Shown: positions 1-6,707 of the stretch, piece by piece | Layout: each line of letters opens with the position of its first letter | Numbering within the stretch: the first letter of the stretch is position 1 | NCBI GenBank assembly: GCA_002341815.1 | Contig: DDOT01000087.1 | Location: 5,116 to 12,493 of the forward strand | Reading direction: 5' to 3' | DNA length: 7,378 nt | From: Thiobacillus sp. UBA2487 | GTDB taxonomy: Bacteria; Pseudomonadota; Gammaproteobacteria; Burkholderiales; Sulfuriferulaceae | Made by a program: the position numbers and the translations under genes | The notes under the pieces: generated by a model | Told to the model about the DNA's origin: nothing | What the model saw: the letters and a program-made list of their open reading frames with translations, nothing else | The model's database searches: none

Positions 1-1
1 G

Positions 2-244
2 TTGGGTGTGGCGGCGATCGCCAGTCTGACCGGTATGATGCCACTGGTGGTGATCCCTGAAATTGAATCATACGACAAAATCTTGCAGCGCAATAGGGTG
101 CTAAAACAAGGGTTTTTATGGCTGATGGCCTGTTTAGTGGTGTTTCTGTTGCTGACGCAATTCTTCATAATGCCGTTACCAGACATGGTCAGTAAATTGC
201 GCCATTTTTCGACCGTTCCAATGCGAGGCACATATGCAAAATGA
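2..244 (+). CDS. Chain-length determinant (Wzz/GumC-type) protein, C-terminal fragment
   Basis: This is the last 80 residues of a protein whose start lies before the window; the in-frame TTG at base 2 is not a credible start. Seen: a segment ending in PLVVIPEIES, then a charged stretch KILQRNRVLKQ, then one strong hydrophobic helix (about visible residues 38-60, GFLWLMACLVVFLLL) and a short tail. A 'P-x-x-V-I-P-x-I' segment, basic linker and final membrane helix are typical of the C-terminus of Wzz/GumC/EpsF polysaccharide co-polymerases, inner-membrane proteins that set polymer length and activate a partner cytoplasmic ATPase. The next gene encodes just such an ATPase and overlaps by 11 bases, which supports the call and suggests a split Wzc arrangement. 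The periplasmic and coiled-coil regions cannot be seen, so subfamily is uncertain. Confidence 0.75.
   Translation: MGVAAIASLTGMMPLVVIPEIESYDKILQRNRVLKQGFLWLMACLVVFLLLTQFFIMPLPDMVSKLRHFSTVPMRGTYAK
225..228 (+). promoter_or_regulatory. Ribosome binding site for the CpsD-like gene
   Basis: GAGG lies 5 bases before the ATG at 234, inside the end of the upstream gene. It supports 234 as the start and fits translation of the two genes from one message. Confidence 0.6.
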
Positions 245-1100
245 ACCTGCTGGATGGAAGAAATGGCTTAAACTTTTAGTGCCTTCACGAGAAGAAGTTG
301 CTGCTGAAAAATCAAGACGGACTAATGAAGAACAACCAAAATATCAACAGGTGAAGGACGAAAAAGTTTTATTTATGCGTGATGATGAAAATCTGTCTAT
401 CGAGTATACGCAAACACGTGTTGTGAATGCCAATAAATACATTTGGCGCAAAAATAAAATATTTGCATGGGATAAATCGCACAAACTGACAGCTTCGGTT
501 GATATGCTGCGTACATTGGTCATGAAGAAAATGGAAACGAATGGCTGGCGCAGCTTGGCGGTGGTGGCGCCAAATTCGGGCGCAGGATGCACGGTGATGT
601 CGATCAATCTGGCGATGAGTATGGCTGAAAATCCTAACAAAAGCGTTATGCTGATCGATCTAGATCTCCGTCAACCTCAGGTGGCTGAAAAATTGGGGCT
701 GCCATTTTATAAGGATGGTGTGCTGGAATACTTGTCAGGTGGGGCGCCTTTGATGAATATACTGGTTAATCCCGGTTTGCCGAGATTGGTTGTGGCGCCT
801 GTGTATAAAGCCATCGAATATTCAGCAGAAATTCTGTCGCAGAAAATAGTGGCGAATATGCTTATGGAAATACGCGATCGCTATACGGATCGAATCGTGC
901 TACTCAATGTGCCGCCGTTGTTATCATCAGATGATGCCCTGATAGTATTACAGAATGTGGATTGTGCGCTCTTGGTGCTGGGCGATGGCGAGCACTCGGC
1001 TGAAGGAATTGAAAATTCCATGCGTATGCTTGGCGATATACCGTTGGTGGGTATGATGGTTAATCGGGCCAAGTCGATTCATAGTCGTGTTGTCGAGTGA
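234..1100 (+). CDS. CpsD/CapB-family (BY-kinase-like) ATPase with degenerate nucleotide site
   Basis: 288 residues, cytoplasmic by composition. The first ~80 residues are charged and include a YTQTR segment (58-62) that I associate with the N-terminal extension of proteobacterial EPS tyrosine autokinases. The P-loop ATPase domain follows from about residue 85. Walker A position: PNSGAGCT (113-120), where the expected lysine is Cys119. Walker A': LIDLDLRQP (140-148), intact with D142 and D144. Walker B position: VLLNVPPLL (222-230), where the usual Asp is Asn225; the following SSDDAL is conserved. The C-terminus has no tyrosine cluster, so the usual autophosphorylation tail is absent. The family normally partners a Wzz-type membrane protein to control polymer length, and that partner is encoded just upstream. 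I infer a regulatory or scaffold role, or an unusual ATPase; the family call is firm, activity is doubtful. Start at 234 is backed by GAGG and gene overlap. Confidence 0.87.
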   Translation: MQNEPAGWKKWLKLLVPSREEVAAEKSRRTNEEQPKYQQVKDEKVLFMRDDENLSIEYTQTRVVNANKYIWRKNKIFAWDKSHKLTASVDMLRTLVMKKMETNGWRSLAVVAPNSGAGCTVMSINLAMSMAENPNKSVMLIDLDLRQPQVAEKLGLPFYKDGVLEYLSGGAPLMNILVNPGLPRLVVAPVYKAIEYSAEILSQKIVANMLMEIRDRYTDRIVLLNVPPLLSSDDALIVLQNVDCALLVLGDGEHSAEGIENSMRMLGDIPLVGMMVNRAKSIHSRVVE

Positions 1101-1112
1101 AGCAGAATGAGC

Positions 1113-1141
1113 CGTAAACGTGACTGTGATTTGACGTAAAC
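1113..1141 (+). repeat. Pair of CGTAAAC direct repeats, 22 bases apart
   Basis: CGTAAAC occurs at 1113-1119 and again at 1135-1141, in the 43-base gap just before the TPR gene. The 22-base period is about two helical turns, so a paired protein-binding site is conceivable, but two 7-mers can arise by chance. This gap also shows no clear Shine-Dalgarno sequence for the ATG at 1144. Confidence 0.25.
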
Positions 1142-1143
1142 CG

Positions 1144-3447
1144 ATGAATAAACATTTCTTTGAAAAAAAATGGCTGCTCCTGCTCACATTGACGATAGTA
1201 ATGGGCGCCGGATGTACGTCACGGCAAACGCAAATTGAGCGTGGATTACAACAAGCCTACGCAGACGTTAAGGCAGGCAAAGACGATCTGGCGGCCATTC
1301 AGTATCGGCAGGTCATTAAAAAAGACCCGGCAAATATACAAGCATATGCGGGTTTGTATCAACTAGCTGAATACAATGGCGATTTGCCGGAAATGCTGCG
1401 CAACACACAAAAGCTGGAAGAATTACTGCCAAAGGATGTTTCCGTTAAGTTAAGGCTGGGGCGTTTGTACGCGCTGGCGGGTATGCCGGAGCGATCGGCT
1501 GACATCTTGACGCAACTGCAAAAAAAGATAGGCACTACCCCGGATATTCTGACGTTGCAGGCAATGCTGCAATTGGAAGAAAAAAATATGCAAGCAGCAC
1601 GAACGTCGGCATCCCAAGCCGTTGCCAAGGATACAAAACAAGCAGGTGCTTATGCGGTTCTGGCAAAAATAAGTCAATACGAGTCTGATTATCCCACTGC
1701 GCTAAAATACGCAGATTTAGGTTTGGCATGTGCCAAGAACGATGAATTTCTGAGGTTTCTGAAGTTGGATATCTTGCGATCCATGGGGAATAGCAAACAG
1801 GAAATTGAATTGGCAACCGCGATCGCAAAAACACATCCCACCAATTTTGCGCTTAATAATTTTTTGGTAATGCAGCTAACCCAAGATCATTTACTGGATT
1901 CAGCCGAACTCATATTGCGGAACGTAACTACCGCACTACCCTACGATGTCAATCACCAGATAACACTAATTGACTGGTTGACGAAAAATCGAAGCATGTC
2001 GGCGGCAGAACAACAGGCGCGGCAAGATATTACCCAAGGTCATGCGGATGCACCCGTTGAATTTGCGCTGGCCGCTATTTTGTATAATCAACAAAAATAC
2101 GCGGATGCTGAAAAAATATTGCAGAACATTGTGGCGCATGCATCCGACGATGTTGATCGATTGGCGGCCGAGTCCAAGCTGGCGCAGATTTATATGCTTC
2201 AGGGGAAACGGGATGTAGCGCAACAGTTGGTAACGAAGGTGCTGAAGGATGATCCGCAGCAACCGGATGCGCTGATGTTGCGGGCAGGTTTTTACATGAA
2301 CGCGAAACAATACGATTCTGCTATCGCCGATCTGCGCGTGATCACCACACAAAAACCGGACATGTTTCAAGCTTGGTTAATGTTGGCGCAGGCGTATTCG
2401 ATGACGACAAACAGCGATCTGGCAATAGAAAGTCTGCGCAAAGCCTATAAAGTATCAAATGGAGCGCCGCAGATTGCGATGGTATTGCAATCCTATTTGC
2501 TGCGTATGAATAAGACGGCTGAGGCACAAAGTATCGTTCAAGATTTGTCCTCACAACCGTTAGGCGATGTATCGGATTTGACCATGCTGGCCCAAATGCA
2601 AATGGCATCGAAAGATGACGATGCGGCGCGTGAAACCGTCAACAAAATAGCCGCACTGAAAGATGCGGGCCCGATACCGGCGTTGTTGACAGCGCAAATT
2701 GAATTGCAAACCCAGCAACTTGCCGCTGCGGTGAACACGTTAATGTTGGCAAATAAACAATTTCCTGCCGACAGGCGGGTGGCAGAGTTGTTGGCCAATG
2801 CCCTGCTCGCTTCGCATGACGTGGTGAAAGCGGAACAGGTGATCAATGAGTTGTTAAAACAGCAAGCTGACAATGGCACGGCATGGTTGCTTCAATCACA
2901 AGCGCTGTGGATGAATCATGACGTGCCTGGTGTTATTCTTGCCTTGCAAAACGCCATAAAAGCCCAACCGAATGTACCCATCGGATATCAACGGTTGGGT
3001 GCTGTCTATCTGCAGACACACCAGAATCAACTGGCCGCCGACACCGTTCAGCAGGGATTGGTTATGAATCCGAATGACATTAACCTTCTGTTTTTACAGG
3101 CTGAAATAGATGATAAAAACAATCTGGCGCAGGCGATTATTGATTATGAAGGTATATTGAAGATGCAACCCGATAATCTGAATGTGGTGAATAACCTGGT
3201 CTACGATCTTGATCGGAAAGGCGATGCTGTATCAAAACAACGGGCGTGGCAATACGCGACTGCGTTGCAGGGTAATAACAACCCTAACTATCAAGATACA
3301 TACGGCTGGGCGGCTTTTCAGGCTGGGCACATGGCAGAAGCTGATCATTATCTGCGTGCTGCATTGCAGGCCATGCCGGATAATATTGAAATAAAGCAAC
3401 ATTTAGACGTTGAACGAAATGTGCAGAGAGGCGCTGTACCGCATTAA
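1144..3447 (+). CDS. TPR-repeat lipoprotein, PrsT-like, of EPS/PEP-CTERM-type clusters
   Basis: 767 residues. The N-terminus has basic residues, a hydrophobic run (W10-M20) and G-A-G-C24, a plausible though imperfect lipobox (Gly rather than Leu/Val at -3). Thr at +2 suggests outer-membrane sorting. The rest, from about residue 31 to 755, is a series of helical TPR-like units with repeated 'A-x-x-x-Y/L ... A ... DP/QP/NP' signatures (e.g. DPANIQAYAGL at 61-71, DDPQQPDALML at 369-379, QPDNLNVVNNL at 675-685). The C-terminal part, with NNL followed by a DTYGWAAFQAG motif (718-728), resembles the ending of PrsT, a large TPR protein in exosortase-linked EPS operons. Probable role: periplasmic scaffold for polysaccharide assembly or export. 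The specific PrsT assignment is inferred; the TPR lipoprotein call is strong. An in-frame TGA at 1132-1134 leaves 1144 as the only reasonable start, although its ribosome site is weak. Confidence 0.85.
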   Translation: MNKHFFEKKWLLLLTLTIVMGAGCTSRQTQIERGLQQAYADVKAGKDDLAAIQYRQVIKKDPANIQAYAGLYQLAEYNGDLPEMLRNTQKLEELLPKDVSVKLRLGRLYALAGMPERSADILTQLQKKIGTTPDILTLQAMLQLEEKNMQAARTSASQAVAKDTKQAGAYAVLAKISQYESDYPTALKYADLGLACAKNDEFLRFLKLDILRSMGNSKQEIELATAIAKTHPTNFALNNFLVMQLTQDHLLDSAELILRNVTTALPYDVNHQITLIDWLTKNRSMSAAEQQARQDITQGHADAPVEFALAAILYNQQKYADAEKILQNIVAHASDDVDRLAAESKLAQIYMLQGKRDVAQQLVTKVLKDDPQQPDALMLRAGFYMNAKQYDSAIADLRVITTQKPDMFQAWLMLAQAYSMTTNSDLAIESLRKAYKVSNGAPQIAMVLQSYLLRMNKTAEAQSIVQDLSSQPLGDVSDLTMLAQMQMASKDDDAARETVNKIAALKDAGPIPALLTAQIELQTQQLAAAVNTLMLANKQFPADRRVAELLANALLASHDVVKAEQVINELLKQQADNGTAWLLQSQALWMNHDVPGVILALQNAIKAQPNVPIGYQRLGAVYLQTHQNQLAADTVQQGLVMNPNDINLLFLQAEIDDKNNLAQAIIDYEGILKMQPDNLNVVNNLVYDLDRKGDAVSKQRAWQYATALQGNNNPNYQDTYGWAAFQAGHMAEADHYLRAALQAMPDNIEIKQHLDVERNVQRGAVPH

Positions 3448-3487
3448 TCAGCACGTCCCCCGGGTATGGCGTTGCGATAATTTTGCA

Positions 3488-3516
3488 TGGTCAGCACGGT
3501 AACATCGGGTTACAAT
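3488..3516 (+). promoter_or_regulatory. Candidate sigma70-type promoter for the arabinose operon
   Basis: TGGTCA (3488-3493, 4 of 6 matches to TTGACA) and TACAAT (3511-3516, 5 of 6 to TATAAT) are separated by 17 bases. This would place the transcript start near 3523, about 24 bases before the ATG at 3547. It sits in the only sizeable gap of the window (3448-3546), between the TPR gene and the HAD-UbiA gene. No rho-independent terminator precedes it, so read-through from the upstream operon is also possible. Confidence 0.4.
3499..3513. repeat. Short inverted repeat over the candidate -10 box
   Basis: GTAAC (3499-3503), 5-base spacer, GTTAC (3509-3513): perfect 5-base arms overlapping the start of TACAAT. 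It could be an operator, but arms this short are common by chance. Confidence 0.25.
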
Positions 3517-3534
3517 GCGCCATTTAAGCAGTCT

Positions 3535-3537
3535 GGA
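3535..3537 (+). promoter_or_regulatory. Weak ribosome binding site deciding the HAD-UbiA start
   Basis: GGA lies 9 bases before the ATG at 3547. The alternative in-frame ATG at 3487 has no purine-rich site before it and would overlap the candidate promoter, so 3547 is preferred. Confidence 0.4.
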
Positions 3538-3546
3538 ATATTAAGA

Positions 3547-4980
3547 ATGCAATCTCACATTGCGGTGGATCTTGATGGCTCGCTGCTGAAAACGGATATG
3601 CTGATTGAGACGGCTAATCAGTTGCTCGGTAAGCATCCTGCATCAGTCTTTACTTTGGCGAGTTGGTTGGTCCAAGGTCGAAGCCGGTTTAAAAGCCGGC
3701 TCGCGCAGGCAACCGAAATTGACCCTGCCTTGTTGCCCTATCATGAGCCTCTGCTGGCTTGGTTGCGCGAACAGAAGGCGCAAGGGGCGTGTCTGGTGCT
3801 GGCTACGGCGTCAAATGAGCGGATCGCTACACGCATTGCGGCTTATTTGGGATTGTTTGATGAGGTCTTGGCATCTACCGACACCGTTAATCTAAAGGCT
3901 GAGCGCAAACGGGATGCGCTGGTTGAGCGTTTTGGTGAAAAAGGGTTTGTGTATGTGGGTAACGATGCACCCGATTTAGTGGTCTGGCAGGCGGCATCGG
4001 CTGCTGTGGTGGTGAGTGATTCGACTGACTTGATCGCCAAGACAGGGCAATTGACCACCGTGTTACAGGTATTTGCCACTGGCAGGCCATCTTTGCTGCG
4101 CTCGTTGCTCAAGGCGATGCGCCCACATCAGTGGATGAAAAACCTGTTGGTGTTTGTGCCTTTATTGGCCGCGCATGAATACGGCAACGGGCACTTGATT
4201 GCGCTTGATCTGTTGGCATTTTTAGCCTTCGGCCTCACTGCTTCCAGTGTGTATTTGCTGAACGATCTGGTGGATGTGATGGATGACCGTCATCACCCAC
4301 GCAAACGTAGCCGGCCATTTGCCTCGGGTAACTTGTCTCTGCTGACAGGTTGGTTGGCGTGGCCGTTTTTGTTGCTGTCGGCAATTGTTATCTCGGTGGT
4401 TTTATTGCCGGAGCGATTTGTTGGTGTGCTAAGCAGTTACTTTTTACTGACCTTGGCCTATTCGTTTTCACTAAAACGTCGGGCAGTTGTTGATGTGATC
4501 ACCTTGGCGGCATTGTACACCGTTCGAATCGTGGCTGGCGCCATGGCAGTAACCGTATCATTGTCGTTCTGGCTGTTGTCGTTTTCCATGTTTCTGTTTT
4601 TGTCACTGGCGTTTATCAAACGGTTTGGCGAACTGGAAAAGGCGCGCGCCAAAGGTAAGCCGAGCGATATTCGCGGACGCGGATATTCACCAGATGATCT
4701 GGAAGTAGTCTCATCAATGGGGATTGCATCAGGGTATTTATCGGTATTGGTGATGGCATTGTATATACAAGACAGCAAAACCGCTATTTTGTATCACGAA
4801 CCAAAATTCATCTGGCTGGCTTGCCCGCTGCTGTTGTACTGGATATCGCGGGTTTGGATGATTACACACCGTGGACATATGCATGATGATCCCATTGTGT
4901 TCGCCATCAAGGATCGAATCAGTTGGCTGGTGGGTGCAGGCTTTTTGGCGGTATTCGCCTTGGCGCGCTTCGCATCATGA
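3547..4980 (+). CDS. HAD-UbiA fusion: probable polyprenyl-phosphate phosphoribosyltransferase (DPPR synthase type)
   Basis: 477 residues in two parts. Residues 1-~180 form a HAD-type phosphatase-like domain: motif I DLDGS (8-12), motif II LATAS (85-89, Thr87), a Lys-rich motif III region (ERKRD, 119-123), and motif IV GNDAPD (138-143). Residues ~184-477 form a UbiA-type polytopic membrane transferase: RPHQWMKN (about 192-199), the Mg-diphosphate motif N239-D240-x-x-D243-x-x-x-D247-x-x-H250, a second DVITLAALYTVR motif (316-327), and KRFGEL (358-363). About eight or nine membrane helices are visible. The close family includes Rv3806c, which moves 5-phosphoribose from PRPP to decaprenyl phosphate. 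The neighbouring DprE1/DprE2 genes support that substrate here; the HAD domain might remove the 5-phosphate (inference). An upstream ATG at 3487 is in frame but adds 20 unconserved-looking residues without a ribosome site. Ends in an ATGA overlap with the next gene. Confidence 0.87.
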   Translation: MQSHIAVDLDGSLLKTDMLIETANQLLGKHPASVFTLASWLVQGRSRFKSRLAQATEIDPALLPYHEPLLAWLREQKAQGACLVLATASNERIATRIAAYLGLFDEVLASTDTVNLKAERKRDALVERFGEKGFVYVGNDAPDLVVWQAASAAVVVSDSTDLIAKTGQLTTVLQVFATGRPSLLRSLLKAMRPHQWMKNLLVFVPLLAAHEYGNGHLIALDLLAFLAFGLTASSVYLLNDLVDVMDDRHHPRKRSRPFASGNLSLLTGWLAWPFLLLSAIVISVVLLPERFVGVLSSYFLLTLAYSFSLKRRAVVDVITLAALYTVRIVAGAMAVTVSLSFWLLSFSMFLFLSLAFIKRFGELEKARAKGKPSDIRGRGYSPDDLEVVSSMGIASGYLSVLVMALYIQDSKTAILYHEPKFIWLACPLLLYWISRVWMITHRGHMHDDPIVFAIKDRISWLVGAGFLAVFALARFAS

Positions 4981-5420
4981 AAAATAACGTGCAGTTGACG
5001 GTGCTATATAGCACTTTTGCCGGCATTGCGACGTTGGTTAACTTGGGCACGCAAGCCTTGGTGGTGTTGTGGTCGCATACGGCGGTGGCGCTCGTGGTGT
5101 CGGTACTGGCGGGAACAGCCAGCGGGTTGGCGGTGAAATATTGGTTGGACAAGCATTATATCTTTCGGTTTGTGACCCGTGACTTGTCGCATGATGGACG
5201 ATTGTTTGCGTTATACACCACGATGGGCGGAGCTACTACCATCATTTTTTGGGGCATGGAATTCTTGTTTCAACACCTGTACCAGACCGATGTCATGCGG
5301 TATACCGGCGGCGCATTGGGTTTGGTGATCGGGTATTTGGTGAAATACCAGCTCGACAAGCGATTTGTGTTTGTGCACCCTGCATCTGTTGATTCCGGCA
5401 AACAGGCGTATAAACCATGA
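4977..5420 (+). CDS. GtrA-family four-helix membrane protein
   Basis: 147 residues with four hydrophobic helices (about 8-30, 35-53, 75-98, 108-122). The two halves each end with the same signature, KYWLDKHYIF (54-63) and KYQLDKRFVF (123-132), as expected of GtrA/DPMS-type proteins. GtrA proteins are linked to movement or handling of polyprenyl-phosphate sugars across the membrane; the mycobacterial relative Rv3789 sits beside DprE1/DprE2 and has been proposed either to flip polyprenyl-phosphoryl-arabinose or to anchor an arabinosyltransferase. Context here matches that neighbourhood, so a role with the same lipid-sugar is inferred. The ATG at 4977 overlaps the stop of the previous gene (ATGA), and the stop overlaps the next start (ATGA), indicating translational coupling. 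A longer frame open from 4923 would run through the UbiA coding sequence and is rejected. Confidence 0.88.
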   Translation: MKNNVQLTVLYSTFAGIATLVNLGTQALVVLWSHTAVALVVSVLAGTASGLAVKYWLDKHYIFRFVTRDLSHDGRLFALYTTMGGATTIIFWGMEFLFQHLYQTDVMRYTGGALGLVIGYLVKYQLDKRFVFVHPASVDSGKQAYKP

Positions 5421-6706
5421 ATATCCATTCATGGGGGCGGTTAAGCAACGAAGCGCATCACGTCATCGTGTTGGACGGCTTGAATCCTGCTAAGAACTTT
5501 TTGACATCAGGCAAACCGGGCATTGCCTATGGCATGGGGCGCAGTTACGGCGATATTTGTCTGAATCCGCACGGCACGTTGTGGCAAACCGGCTTGATGG
5601 ACCGTTTTATCGCGTTTGATGTTGAAACGGGCGTATTGCGTTGCCAAGCTGGTGTGCTGCTGCGCGACATTCAGCACTGGTTGATACCACAAGGTTGGAT
5701 GTTGGCCGTGAGTCCGGGCACGCAAATGGTCACGGTGGGCGGGGCGATTGCCAATGACGTACACGGCAAAAATCACCATCGCTATGGCAGCTTTGGCCAT
5801 CATGTCATAGCGTTCGAGTTATTACGCACCAGTGGCGAGCGCATGGTTTGTACGCCTGATCAACCGATGTTTGCCGCTACGGTGGGCGGATTGGGGCTTA
5901 CCGGCTTGATTGTGGAGGTCACGTTACAGCTCAAACCGGTGAATGGGCCGTGGTTGGAAACGGAAACGGTGGCGTATGACAGTTTAGAGGCATTTTTTCA
6001 ACTGTCGGCCGAATCAGAAGCTGGCTGGGAACACACTGTATCGTGGATCGATTGTCTGGCAGGCGAAGGGCGCGGGATCTTTATGCGAGGTAATCCGGCT
6101 GGCGTCGGTATAACGGGTAAGCTACCATCCAGCAAAACCAGACAGATGCCGATCACACCACCGATTTCATTGGTCAATTCGCTCACGCTGCGCCCGTTTA
6201 ACTGGATGTACTATCACGCAAAACGCGCGCAGGCCGGGCATCGTGTGGAACATTACTTGCCATTTAATTATCCGCTGGACAGTTTGCTGGAATGGAACCG
6301 CATGTATGGACCGCACGGTTTTTATCAGTATCAATCGGTTGTACCACCGGCATACGGGTTGGATGCCAGTCGGGCCATGTTAAAAGAAATTGCACGTTCA
6401 GGGCAGGGGTCTTTTTTGGCCGTGCTGAAAACCTTTGGCAACATGCCATCACGGGGTATGCTCAGTTTTCCGCGCCCCGGCGTGACGTTGGCACTGGATT
6501 TTCCGGCGGGCGGCGCGCGATTGCAACAACTGTTCACGCGTCTGGATGCCATTGTGCGCGAAGCGGGCGGTGCTATTTATTGTGGCAAAGATGCGCGCAT
6601 GCCAAACGATTTATTTGAATCAGGCTATTCGCGAGTGGCAGAATTTTCGACCTACCGCGACCCAGGCATTTCTTCCGCCATGTCTCGCCGTTTATTAGGA
6701 ACGTAA
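5417..6706 (+). CDS. dprE1: DprE1-type FAD-dependent polyprenylphosphoryl-ribose 2'-oxidase
   Basis: 429 residues (M. tuberculosis DprE1 is 461). It is a VAO/PCMH-fold flavoenzyme: the N-terminal FAD-binding part has GMGRSYGD (39-46) and the long motif PGTQ..VGGAIANDVHGKNHHRYGSFG, in which H116 corresponds to the His of the HGKNHH flavin-site motif; the C-terminal substrate domain ends in CGKDARM, with K391 aligning to the active-site Lys418 of the mycobacterial enzyme, and in a MSRRLLGT tail like its MARRL. It would oxidise C2' of polyprenyl-phosphoryl-ribose to the keto form, which the next gene's product reduces to arabinose. By a from-memory alignment, the cysteine that benzothiazinones attack (Cys387) is Ala359 here. 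No signal peptide is seen. Start at 5417 overlaps the gtrA-like stop; an AGG lies at 5404-5406. Paralogous sugar-1,4-lactone oxidases are less likely given the context. Confidence 0.9.
   Translation: MNIHSWGRLSNEAHHVIVLDGLNPAKNFLTSGKPGIAYGMGRSYGDICLNPHGTLWQTGLMDRFIAFDVETGVLRCQAGVLLRDIQHWLIPQGWMLAVSPGTQMVTVGGAIANDVHGKNHHRYGSFGHHVIAFELLRTSGERMVCTPDQPMFAATVGGLGLTGLIVEVTLQLKPVNGPWLETETVAYDSLEAFFQLSAESEAGWEHTVSWIDCLAGEGRGIFMRGNPAGVGITGKLPSSKTRQMPITPPISLVNSLTLRPFNWMYYHAKRAQAGHRVEHYLPFNYPLDSLLEWNRMYGPHGFYQYQSVVPPAYGLDASRAMLKEIARSGQGSFLAVLKTFGNMPSRGMLSFPRPGVTLALDFPAGGARLQQLFTRLDAIVREAGGAIYCGKDARMPNDLFESGYSRVAEFSTYRDPGISSAMSRRLLGT
6697..6700 (+). promoter_or_regulatory. Ribosome binding site for the DprE2-type gene
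   Basis: AGGA, 7 bases before the ATG at 6708, lies inside the last codons of the DprE1-type gene. It supports the start, which is just one base past the previous stop codon. Confidence 0.6.
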
Positions 6707-6707
6707 T

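Noticed and set aside
1966..2879. Long minus-strand open frames opposite the TPR gene
   Set aside because: No recognisable domains or ribosome sites, and they lie opposite a clearly coding TPR gene; treated as shadows.
3448..3498. Transcription terminator after the TPR gene, and TCAGCACG repeated at 3448-3455 and 3491-3498
   Set aside because: CCCGGG is a palindrome without a loop and no T-run follows a stem; the 8-base repeat is short enough to be chance.
3487..3546. Upstream ATG at 3487 as the start of the HAD-UbiA gene
   Set aside because: No ribosome site before it, it overlaps the candidate promoter, and the HAD domain begins right after the ATG at 3547 (DLDGS within 12 residues).
4923..4976. 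Longer N-terminus for the GtrA-like protein
   Set aside because: It lies wholly inside the end of the UbiA gene; the ATG at 4977 gives the normal GtrA length and an ATGA coupling.
6292..6618. Alternative-frame open stretch within the DprE1-type gene
   Set aside because: The DprE1 frame carries the conserved active-site motifs across this region; the other frame shows none.
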